Source: an uncultured Bacilli bacterium
GTDB taxonomy: Bacteria > Bacillota_I > Bacilli_A > RFN20 > CAG-826
Length of the DNA: 14,618 nt
Reading direction: 5' to 3'
Assembly: GCA_905236085.1 (NCBI GenBank)
Contig: CAJOOD010000026.1
Span: 1 to 14,618, forward strand
Each line of letters starts with the position of its first letter. Positions within the stretch are counted from its first letter, which is position 1. The notes below the pieces were generated by a model that had not been told where the DNA came from, ran no database searches, and was given only the letters and a program-made list of their open reading frames with translations. Made by a program: the position numbers and the translations under genes. Positions 9,180 through 14,618 of this stretch are shown in pieces.

Positions 9180-10513
9180 TGTTGTTCATCCTCACGTTTA
9201 TAGATTGATACATGGGTTTCATTATCAAATAAATGAATGTTTTTGGCCTCAAATTTGATAAATATTTTATCGCCCGCTTTTAAGGTAGATCTTTCTTGTA
9301 TTGAGATATTGAATTCTGCTTCGCTATTTAATAATTTGCAAATAATATTTGTAGTATTGCCTAAAACTTCTACGAAGGTAATTTCTGCTTCTAAGCCTTT
9401 GTCACTAATGGAGATATGTTCGCCTCTAATGCCTAATTTGACATCATATTCATCATAGTTGATATATTTATCTTCAATAGTTTTGAAGTCTTTAAGATTA
9501 AATTTTAAAGATTCTTCGTTTTCAAATGTGAAATTTAAATCTTTAGGTCCCGCTTTCATTTTGACATCAAAGAAATTCATCTGAGGAGTGCCGATAAATC
9601 CAGCGACAAACATATTAACTGGATTATCGTAGATATTGCTTGGAGTATCAACTTGTTGGATGACTCCATCTTTCATAACTACAATTCTATCGCCCATAGT
9701 CATGGCTTCTACTTGGTCATGAGTAACATAGACAAATGTTGTTTTAACTTTTTCATGTAATTTGACTATTTCATTACGCATGGACGCTCTTAATTTGGCA
9801 TCAAGATTAGATAGAGGTTCATCAAGTAAGAATACTTTTGGATTACGAACAAGCGCTCTACCTAAAGCTACTCTTTGTCTTTGACCACCAGACATATCGC
9901 TTGGTTTTCTATTCAATAAATGTTTAATATCTAGGATTTCTGCAGCGTTTTGGACTTTTTCATCTATTTCTTCTTTGCTGTAATGAATTAATCCGTAAGC
10001 TTGTTTATTTTTAATATTTTTAACTTCTTTAATTTTTAATTTTAGTTCTCTTTTTTGTTGCAAATCTTTGCTCTTTTTTAATTCTTCGGTGAGTTTTTTT
10101 ACTAATTCTTTGTCATATGTTAAAACTGGTTTTCCATTTTTAGTAAGAGGCTTTTCTATCTTTCTTAGTTTTAAACCATAAGACATATTTTGATAGGTTG
10201 TCATATGTGGATATAAGGCATAATTTTGGAAAACCATCGCGATATCTCTTTTTGAAGCATCTACTTCATTAGCGAGAACATCACCAATATATAATTCGCC
10301 CGCGGAGATATCTTCTAATCCTGCGATCATTCTTAATGTTGTAGATTTACCACATCCAGAAGGTCCTACAAGGACAACAAATTCTCCATCATTAATCACA
10401 AGATTAAAATCATGAACAGCAAAAATATTGTGTTGTTCTTCTTGCTCTTTTTTCTTAAATTCTTTGGTTTGAGGATAAGCCTTATAAATGTGTTTTAGTG
10501 TTATTGAAGCCAT
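9176..10513 (-). CDS. ABC sugar importer ATPase (MsmK/UgpC type) with inserted lysine-rich segment
   Basis: 445 residues, longer than the usual 360-380. Walker A GPSGCGKST (50-58), Q-loop Gln96, signature SGGQRQR (208-214), Walker B VFLLDEP (227-233, Glu232), D-loop SNLD (235-238) and H-loop His265 are all intact. A C-terminal TOBE-type regulatory region covers about 300-440. Two additions stand out: a short charged insert at about 14-29, and about 60 residues at 120-180 (Lys/Glu-rich, probably helical) placed between the Q-loop and the signature, in the helical subdomain that contacts the permeases. First gene of the operon; ribosome site AGGCGGA abuts the operator. Such ATPases are often shared by several importers, but here it is encoded with its own transporter. 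Confidence 0.94.
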   Translation of the reverse strand: MASITLKHIYKAYPQTKEFKKKEQEEQHNIFAVHDFNLVINDGEFVVLVGPSGCGKSTTLRMIAGLEDISAGELYIGDVLANEVDASKRDIAMVFQNYALYPHMTTYQNMSYGLKLRKIEKPLTKNGKPVLTYDKELVKKLTEELKKSKDLQQKRELKLKIKEVKNIKNKQAYGLIHYSKEEIDEKVQNAAEILDIKHLLNRKPSDMSGGQRQRVALGRALVRNPKVFLLDEPLSNLDAKLRASMRNEIVKLHEKVKTTFVYVTHDQVEAMTMGDRIVVMKDGVIQQVDTPSNIYDNPVNMFVAGFIGTPQMNFFDVKMKAGPKDLNFTFENEESLKFNLKDFKTIEDKYINYDEYDVKLGIRGEHISISDKGLEAEITFVEVLGNTTNIICKLLNSEAEFNISIQERSTLKAGDKIFIKFEAKNIHLFDNETHVSIYKREDEQQ

Positions 10514-10526
10514 ATAAATATCCGCC

Positions 10527-10544
10527 TATGGAAACGTTTCCATA
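10527..10544. promoter_or_regulatory. LacI-type operator of the fructan operon
   Basis: TATGGAAACGTTTCCATA is a perfect 18-bp palindrome with the central CpG typical of LacI/GalR operators. It lies between the predicted -10 box and the ATPase ribosome site, spanning the likely transcription start, where a bound repressor would block transcription. It differs from the catabolite cre consensus at the two W positions (G/C here), so the operon's own LacI protein is the better candidate than CcpA. Confidence 0.85.
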
Positions 10545-10547
10545 TAT

Positions 10548-10576
10548 ATTTTTAATCCTAAAAAAAGTTATGTCAA
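10548..10576 (-). promoter_or_regulatory. Sigma-A-type promoter of the fructan operon
   Basis: A perfect -35 TTGACA (10576-10571) is followed 17 bases later by AAAAAT (10553-10548), a weak -10 in a run of A/T. Expected start near 10541, inside the operator, leaving a leader of about 28 bases. A strong -35 with a weak -10 and an overlapping operator fits a regulated promoter. The exact -10 could shift by one or more bases. Confidence 0.65.
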
Positions 10577-10801
10577 CAACTAAAATTTGTGACCTAGTTT
10601 TTAATACGAAAAACAAGATAGAATTTTCTTTGTTTGAAATAACATCGTGACAATAAAGGCTCTTGCTTTGATGCTTTCTTTGGATATTTAATAAATATTA
10701 ATTATATGTAGTCTATATTTTTTAAAATTAATACTTAATGCATTTTATCGCGTCTATTACTTAATTGCTCTAATGACTAACATGGCAAGATTAATTTTCA
10801 T
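10577..10801. other. AT-rich divergent intergenic region with no gene recognised
   Basis: Separates the leftward operon from the rightward peptide gene. No open frame with a ribosome site, no stable GC-rich hairpin and no second copy of the operator were seen. It contains only AT-rich runs, so the two divergent promoters are about 240 bases apart and probably independent. Confidence 0.5.
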
Positions 10802-10830
10802 TAGAAAAATAAATATTTGTTCTATATAAT
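10802..10830 (+). promoter_or_regulatory. Promoter of the leader-peptide gene
   Basis: Perfect -10 TATAAT at 10825-10830 with TAGAAA (four of six matches to TTGACA) 17 bases upstream at 10802-10807. Predicted start near 10837 gives a leader of about 22 bases containing AAGGAGG. The gene thus has its own promoter, independent of the fructan operon. Confidence 0.7.
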
Positions 10831-10858
10831 GGAGCCGACATAACAAAAAGGAGGAACT

Positions 10859-11173
10859 TTGAAATTGAAAGAAGAACTATTAAAAGGCTTAAGCGAAGAA
10901 CAAATCGCAAAGATTAAAGAATGCAAAGACACCAAAGAAATGCTTGCGGTTGCTAAAGAAGAAGGCATTGATTTAACCGAAGAGCAACTAGAAGCTGTCA
11001 GTGGCGGTGGCTGCGGTACCAGCACTCAAACAACATGTCCAAAATGTGGCAGTAATGATTGCGTAGATTATAGTATTTATGGTGGCGCGAGATGGCATGC
11101 ATGTCGTAAATGCAAATTTGAATGGCAAACCGATATCTATAACGGAAATATAGTTGATACAAAAAGTTATTAG
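10859..11173 (+). CDS. RiPP-like precursor: Nif11-type double-glycine leader plus zinc-ribbon-like core
   Basis: 104 residues from TTG at 10859. Residues 1-50 form a charged helical leader of the Nif11-like type: pattern KDTKEMLAVAKEEGIDLTEE (23-42), then EQLEAVSGG (42-50), a double-glycine site where peptidase-containing ABC exporters cut. The rest (from 51, about 54 residues) holds Cys52, 60, 63, 68, 82 and 85; CPKC (60-63) and CRKC (82-85) separated by 18 residues, ending KFEW, look like a four-cysteine zinc ribbon. AAGGAGG lies four bases before the first TTG; a second in-frame TTG at 10865 is ten bases away and could be the true start, losing two residues. Own promoter and terminator; no LanM, radical-SAM, exporter or immunity gene in the window. 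Either a secreted modified peptide or a small zinc protein using such a leader; function unknown. Confidence 0.82.
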   Translation: MKLKEELLKGLSEEQIAKIKECKDTKEMLAVAKEEGIDLTEEQLEAVSGGGCGTSTQTTCPKCGSNDCVDYSIYGGARWHACRKCKFEWQTDIYNGNIVDTKSY

Positions 11174-11186
11174 CTAATAATATATG

Positions 11187-11212
11187 AGAAGGCGACTGTG
11201 CCTTCTTTTTTT
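11187..11212 (+). terminator. Rho-independent terminator of the leader-peptide gene
   Basis: Stem AGAAGGC (11187-11193) pairs with GCCTTCT (11200-11206) around a six-base loop and runs directly into a T-tract, 14 bases after the stop codon. It closes a one-gene transcription unit. Confidence 0.9.
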
Positions 11213-11256
11213 AACCGTTAATAAATTTATTGTATAAGTTGCATTATTTATTTAAC

Positions 11257-11290
11257 AATAACGATTATGCGTCTCCATTTCTTCGCCTTT
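11257..11290 (-). pseudogene. Decayed copy of the 3' end of the transglutaminase-like gene
   Basis: 30 of 34 bases match 13213-13246 in the same orientation. Read on the minus strand it gives KGEEMETHNRYC and a stop, against KGEEMKPYNRYY in the intact gene; the four mismatches fall in three neighbouring codons. The frame upstream is broken by a TGA within a few codons. It is either the remnant of a tandem paralogue or a target duplication made when the intervening 1.9 kb arrived. It also contains one arm of a small TTCGCC/GGCGAA inverted repeat (11282-11304). Confidence 0.5.
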
Positions 11291-11394
11291 GTTTTTTGGG
11301 CGAATTCAGAACGCTTTTACAAGCCTCTAACATCTGAAATAGTTCAAGAGTCCAACCAGAAGATTACCATACATCTCAAAGAAATGATGATATT

Positions 11395-11426
11395 TAAAAA
11401 GCACCATTGATGATATCGCAGGTGCT
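11395..11426 (-). terminator. Probable terminator of the AAA/DUF4143 gene
   Basis: On the minus strand AGCACC (11426-11421) pairs with GGTGCT (11405-11400), followed by TTTTAAA. The loop is long (15 bases) and the T-tract short, so it is a modest terminator, but its place 17 bases after the stop codon is right. Confidence 0.5.
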
Positions 11427-11443
11427 AATTAGTAAATTTATTT

Positions 11444-12754
11444 TTATTTTAAATTCATTATAAAATCTACAATTCCATATAAAATAATTCCGTTTTCTAG
11501 TTTCAACGCTTGAATTGGACGATTAATCAAAACTATCTTTTTAATAGCATCTTTGATCAAATAAAACGGCCTTAGTTCTCTTTTCTTAGTTTGAATATCA
11601 TCTATATTATCAGTTACTTGAATGTAGATAGATTCTATACCTTTTGTTGCATAAAAATCAACTTCATATTGTTTTACTACACTTTTATTATTTTTGTTTT
11701 TTTCAAACTGATTAAACGAACCAACCATAACATTATACCCATGATAGACTAATTCATTATATACAACATTTTCAATTAACTGACTAAAATCAAGAGAAGC
11801 AAAATCTAACCTTGCGTTTCTTAGACCTGTATCTGTAAAATAATATTTTCTTAAAGCGCCAATTGTAGAATTGCCTTTTATATCATATCGTTTTGCTTCT
11901 TCAACAATATACGCATCAATAAAAGTGTTTAAATAATTATCAACAGTTGTTTTATCTATTTTTTCTTTTTTTCTACTTTCAATAATATTCGCTAATTTTT
12001 GCGTGTTTAAGAGTTGGCCGGTAGAAAAACTTAAAATGCTGCAAAGTTCATCAAGGGTTTCTGTTTTTCTAAAATGATTGTGTTCAAGAATATCTTGTAA
12101 GTACGTCGTATTAAATAATCCTTTTAAATAATTTTCTTTTTTAGCTACGTTTTGCTCAAGAACCGCCAAAGGCATGCCGCCATGAATTAAATACTCATAA
12201 AACGCGGCATACTTGTCACCGCCATAATATGAATAAAATTCTTCAAATGACAATGGTTTTAAATGAATATTTGTTGCCTTATCCCTAAATTCAGTAACAA
12301 CATCTTTTGATAAAAGTTTTGAGTTGCTACCAGTTACATATAAATCAACATTTTGGATTCGTGAAATTCCTAACACCACATCAACAAAAGTTATAACATT
12401 CTCATCACTAGCTTTTGCAAGTACTATATCCCCATTAGTAAATTCTGGATTTAATATTGGAGTTACTAGTTGAATCTCATCAATAAAAACATAATATGTA
12501 TCTTCGTTTATAATTCTTTTATTTATATGTTTTGATAATTCTATCGGATTACGATATTTAATATTATTAATATCATCTAATTCAATTTGTATTATATTTT
12601 CTTGATTTACTTTTTTCTCATCAATTAAGTATTTAGAAAAAATTTCTTTCAACAAATAAGATTTACCACATCTTCTTATTCCTGTTATCACTTTAGGCAT
12701 TTTGTTATTCATTGAGCCAATTAATTCGTTAAGATATTTATTTCTCTCAATCAT
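11444..12754 (-). CDS. AAA-family ATPase with DUF4143 C-terminal domain
   Basis: 436 residues. An AAA module of the PF13173 type: Walker A GIRRCGKS (25-32), Walker B YYVFIDEIQ (87-95) and a sensor-like LYVTGSNSKLL (138-148). From about 205 a winged-helix/DUF4143 part ends in a nuclease-like fold remnant: ENVVYNELVYHGYNVMVG (328-345), YEVDFYA (363-369) and IYIQVT (376-381); the usual Lys of PD-(D/E)XK nucleases is replaced in IQV, so cleavage is doubtful. Family function is not established; members are scattered, multi-copy and often near mobile DNA. Strong AAGGAGAT ribosome site. Codons look more AT-rich than in the fructan operon, it has its own promoter with repeats, and it sits in a segment bracketed by direct repeats, all suggesting a horizontally moving gene. 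Confidence 0.92.
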   Translation of the reverse strand: MIERNKYLNELIGSMNNKMPKVITGIRRCGKSYLLKEIFSKYLIDEKKVNQENIIQIELDDINNIKYRNPIELSKHINKRIINEDTYYVFIDEIQLVTPILNPEFTNGDIVLAKASDENVITFVDVVLGISRIQNVDLYVTGSNSKLLSKDVVTEFRDKATNIHLKPLSFEEFYSYYGGDKYAAFYEYLIHGGMPLAVLEQNVAKKENYLKGLFNTTYLQDILEHNHFRKTETLDELCSILSFSTGQLLNTQKLANIIESRKKEKIDKTTVDNYLNTFIDAYIVEEAKRYDIKGNSTIGALRKYYFTDTGLRNARLDFASLDFSQLIENVVYNELVYHGYNVMVGSFNQFEKNKNNKSVVKQYEVDFYATKGIESIYIQVTDNIDDIQTKKRELRPFYLIKDAIKKIVLINRPIQALKLENGIILYGIVDFIMNLK

Positions 12755-12764
12755 ATTAATCTCC

Positions 12765-12796
12765 TTTTTTATAGAATTCTATATTTTTGTCGATTT
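12765..12796. repeat. 32-bp direct repeat, copy 1 (5' leader of the AAA/DUF4143 gene)
   Basis: Identical over 32 bases to 12841-12872. It contains the 14-bp palindrome TATAGAATTCTATA. It lies between the predicted transcription start and the ribosome site of the ATPase gene, a position suited to an operator or an RNA hairpin. Confidence 0.9.
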
Positions 12797-12797
12797 T

Positions 12798-12826
12798 ATA
12801 TTAGCGTATTCACATTAATAGTGCAA
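12798..12826 (-). promoter_or_regulatory. Promoter of the AAA/DUF4143 gene
   Basis: TTGCAC (12826-12821) and TAATAT (12803-12798) are 17 bases apart on the minus strand. The predicted start is near 12791, at the edge of repeat copy 1, with repeat copy 2 just upstream of the -35. Each box is an imperfect match. Confidence 0.45.
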
Positions 12827-12840
12827 GCCATTTAACTTAT

Positions 12841-12872
12841 TTTTTTATAGAATTCTATATTTTTGTCGATTT
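12841..12872. repeat. 32-bp direct repeat, copy 2 (upstream of the AAA/DUF4143 promoter)
   Basis: Exact second copy of 12765-12796, 76 bases away start to start, including the palindrome TATAGAATTCTATA. No ribosome site or start codon follows this copy, so it is not the leader of another gene. It may be a second operator or a duplication scar. Confidence 0.9.
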
Positions 12873-12894
12873 GTAAATTTAGATTGTTTTTTTG

Positions 12895-13135
12895 CCTTTG
12901 TTATCAGTAAGTGACATTCTCCCCCACTTATAGAAGATGGGGGTCTTCTTTGAGGGTTAGATAAAAGAATATCAATACTTGAATTGAAACATTCTGGTGG
13001 TTGTAATGTATTTATATCAACATAATCATCTATTTCATATGTTGAGTGGTTAACTCTATAAATGCATACAGTAATTTTCTTGAACTCCAACAACTTGATG
13101 TGCATCATTTGCACTTCCAGATTTAATTAAACTCG
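12895..13135 (-). mobile_element. Possible IS200/IS605-type end remnant with GC-rich hairpin
   Basis: In this AT-rich stretch CCCCCA (12921-12926) pairs with TGGGGG (12938-12943), with CTT/AAG continuing the stem past one bulged A and an ATAG loop. A competing stem AGAAGA (12932-12937)/TCTTCT (12944-12949) overlaps it. Such C-rich/G-rich hairpins resemble, from memory, the ends of IS200/IS605 elements next to tnpB. An 89-codon minus-strand frame (13114-12845) crosses the hairpin and has no ribosome site; its middle (SSIDILLSNPQRR) may be decayed transposase tail. No transposase motif is recognisable and the boundaries are guesses. Confidence 0.3.
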
Positions 13136-13198
13136 TCCTTTGTTAATTTTTTCTGTATAGCGTCAAATGGTTGCTTTATGATTTTTGATTATGTTTTA

Positions 13199-14332
13199 TT
13201 ATTTCTTTTTATAATAACGATTATATGGCTTCATTTCTTCGCCTTTATAATTTATAAATTCATAAGAAATAAGGCGTTTTTGCACCCCTTTTGCAATTAA
13301 TTTATCAGAATTCGCGGTTAGATATTGTTGTATTTCATCTTTAAAATCTTTATCTATTGAACATGCTGGATAGATAGATTCATCCCATTGATGATGTAAA
13401 GAAAACAATCCATCTGAACGCATGAAGAAATAATGGTTTATAATAGTCACTTCATCGTCCCACGTTAGATCGATTTGATAATAATCTTTTCCTAATTTGA
13501 CCATATTCCAGGTGTGATTTTCTTCGCCTTTATCGGTGATAACTTGGCCGTTAACCACCAGTGAGTCAATTCCGCCTAATTTTAATAATTGATAGAATGT
13601 TTTAGCAAAGCCATCACATACACAATCACCGGAAATAAGACAGCCATATGGAGTATGAATTAAGTTTTGTGTAATATCTTTAGAATAATTAGCTAAATCA
13701 CCTATTTGATTATAGGCTAATAAGATTTTGACAATATCAGGCATATCATCTAAGAATAGAGTTTTAGCAATAGATGACAGTTTGTCTTCTACTTGCTTAT
13801 GCAGTTTCTCTATTGTGTTGGTTTCTTCAAAATAATTATTTTGTACAGTGATTAGATATAGACCGCTTCCGCCTTTACATAATTCATGGCATAACAATGA
13901 AGATTCAGCGACAATATAAGATAAATATCCATCTGGTTTAGAATGTACTAAATTCATCATATGGGTAGCAAATTCATATTCATTATCAAAGCTATATTTT
14001 TTATAATCTAGATTGAAACATAAAAACGTGAAAATATCTTCCACCTTTGTGGCGGCTCTATCCCTAATATATTTAATCGCAGCATCAAATCCATCCACTC
14101 TATCTAGATGTTTATAATCAATCATCTTTTCTATTTCTAACATCTCTCCTTTATATACATTTATCGAAGGAAAATATTCACTAGGAGTAATTAGATATTG
14201 ATTGATAAGTTCAGGATAATCTAAATAGAATTTTTCAATCTCAAAAGGAGATAAAGAAATATCAAGGCTTATATAGTCTCCATCTTTCATCTTTTGATCG
14301 ATTATTAATTGATAAATATCTTTGTTGTTCAT
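13199..14332 (-). CDS. Transglutaminase-like (cysteine protease fold) domain protein
   Basis: 377 residues without signal peptide or membrane segment, so probably cytoplasmic. A transglutaminase-like core lies at about 230-300: the nucleophile Cys239 in SGDCVCDGFAKTFYQLL (235-251), His273 in ENHTWNMV and Asp288 in YYQIDLTWDD, in the order and spacing of the PF01841 family (Cys, His, Asp). Bacterial members can be peptidases or cross-linkers; the substrate here is unknown. The N-terminal 220 residues are not recognised; the C-terminus is strongly basic (NRYYKKK). The chosen ATG at 14332 has no visible Shine-Dalgarno sequence, and the next in-frame ATG (Met15) has only a weak one, so the start is uncertain. 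Its final codons are partly duplicated at 11257-11290. Confidence 0.85.
   Translation of the reverse strand: MNNKDIYQLIIDQKMKDGDYISLDISLSPFEIEKFYLDYPELINQYLITPSEYFPSINVYKGEMLEIEKMIDYKHLDRVDGFDAAIKYIRDRAATKVEDIFTFLCFNLDYKKYSFDNEYEFATHMMNLVHSKPDGYLSYIVAESSLLCHELCKGGSGLYLITVQNNYFEETNTIEKLHKQVEDKLSSIAKTLFLDDMPDIVKILLAYNQIGDLANYSKDITQNLIHTPYGCLISGDCVCDGFAKTFYQLLKLGGIDSLVVNGQVITDKGEENHTWNMVKLGKDYYQIDLTWDDEVTIINHYFFMRSDGLFSLHHQWDESIYPACSIDKDFKDEIQQYLTANSDKLIAKGVQKRLISYEFINYKGEEMKPYNRYYKKK
13213..13246. repeat. 34-bp imperfect direct repeat, intact-gene copy
   Basis: Encodes the C-terminal residues KGEEMKPYNRY of the transglutaminase-like protein and matches 11257-11290 at 30 of 34 bases in the same orientation. 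The two copies bracket the AAA/DUF4143 gene and the hairpin region. Confidence 0.8.
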
Positions 14333-14618
14333 ATCAATAACAATAACACATAAAGTCTAAGAGGAAGTATAGGCAATATCTTAATCCGACCTAGATGCTA
14401 TTATATTTTTCCAATAAATAAAAGAATGTGATTGTTAAAACAGAAAAAATAGGCCCTATTTGCGTGGAAATTTAAATAATTACAGTTTTTCGTAACTCAC
14501 TTCTACTTTCTTCTTATAAATAGAAATACCGTATCCAAGTACCTCTTTAATTTCACTTCCGATAAATCTCTTTTTATATTCTTTTGTTTTAATTTGTTAG
14601 CGCTGTTAAATGCAAAAA
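14333..14618. other. Right-edge intergenic region with a possible -10 box and a short fragment of another frame
   Basis: A perfect minus-strand TATAAT at 14405-14400 lies about 70 bases before the transglutaminase-like gene, but no acceptable -35 is 16-18 bases upstream, so the promoter is tentative. Further right, a minus-strand frame of 38 codons (14596-14480) ends in TAA and reads FIGSEIKEVLGYGISIYKKK in its middle. It has no ATG/GTG/TTG start after the preceding stop. It may be the decayed or frameshifted end of a gene that lies beyond the window. Nothing else was recognised. Confidence 0.3.

Noticed and set aside
10527..10544. Catabolite-response (cre/CcpA) site
   Set aside because: The core TGGAAACGTTTCCA has G and C at the two positions where cre requires A/T. 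A dedicated LacI operator explains it better, though weak CcpA binding cannot be excluded.
10684..10698. Inverted repeat ATATTTA-A-TAAATAT in the divergent intergenic region
   Set aside because: Made only of A and T in a very AT-rich stretch; such repeats are expected by chance and there is no second copy.
12845..13114. 89-residue minus-strand protein
   Set aside because: No ribosome site, low-complexity Lys/Gln-rich end, runs through the GC-rich hairpin and one repeat copy, and shows no recognisable domain. Kept only as part of the possible element remnant.
14594..14612. Second LacI-type operator around AGCGCT at the right edge
   Set aside because: Only the central six bases are symmetric; the flanking half-sites do not match each other.
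1..14618. Mycoplasma-type code with TGA as Trp
   Set aside because: Trp is TGG throughout the recognised proteins and TGA ends the ATPase gene at 9176.
1..14618. CRISPR array, tRNA or rRNA genes
   Set aside because: No regularly spaced repeats and no clover-leaf or rRNA-like stretch were found; the only exact long repeat is the pair near 12765 and 12841.

Overview
The window looks like a chromosome piece from a low-GC Firmicute, probably an uncultured, gut-associated member of the Bacilli. This rests on AT-rich DNA, strong AGGAGG-type ribosome binding sites, lipoprotein signal peptides, an MsmK/UgpC-type ABC ATPase and LacI-type control. TGG encodes Trp and TGA is used as a stop (the ATPase gene ends in TGA), so the code is standard and not mycoplasma-like. 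No rRNA, tRNA or CRISPR array was seen. Taxonomy below this level is inference.

Positions 1-10576 (all minus strand, read right to left) form one tightly packed fructan-utilisation operon. The order from the promoter is: ABC-transporter ATPase with an unusual internal insertion (10513-9176), a 1181-residue multidomain membrane-anchored GH32 levanase-like enzyme (9179-5634), a LacI-family repressor (5632-4655), a sugar-binding lipoprotein (4641-3340), two permeases (3321-2338 and 2338-1412), and a second GH32 enzyme, a LamG-GH32 lipoprotein cut off by the left edge (1401-1). Genes overlap or are 1-18 bases apart. A perfect 18-bp palindrome of LacI-operator type lies directly behind a TTGACA promoter, so the internal LacI gene probably represses its own operon. 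The model is that surface GH32 enzymes cut levan/inulin-type fructans, the binding lipoprotein and two permeases import the products using the dedicated ATPase, and the repressor senses sugar. No intracellular hydrolase or fructokinase is in view.

Positions 10577-11212 carry a solitary plus-strand gene with its own promoter and terminator. It encodes a 104-residue peptide with a Nif11-like, double-glycine leader followed by a six-cysteine, zinc-ribbon-like core. No modification, transport or immunity gene is nearby. This is the most interesting object in the window.

Positions 11213-14618 are an accessory-looking region: an AAA/DUF4143 ATPase whose promoter is bracketed by two identical 32-bp repeats containing a palindrome, a possible IS200/IS605-type remnant with a GC-rich hairpin, and a transglutaminase-like protein. 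The last 34 bases that encode the transglutaminase-like C-terminus have a 30/34 copy on the far side of the ATPase gene, so a ~1.9-kb segment is bracketed by direct repeats.
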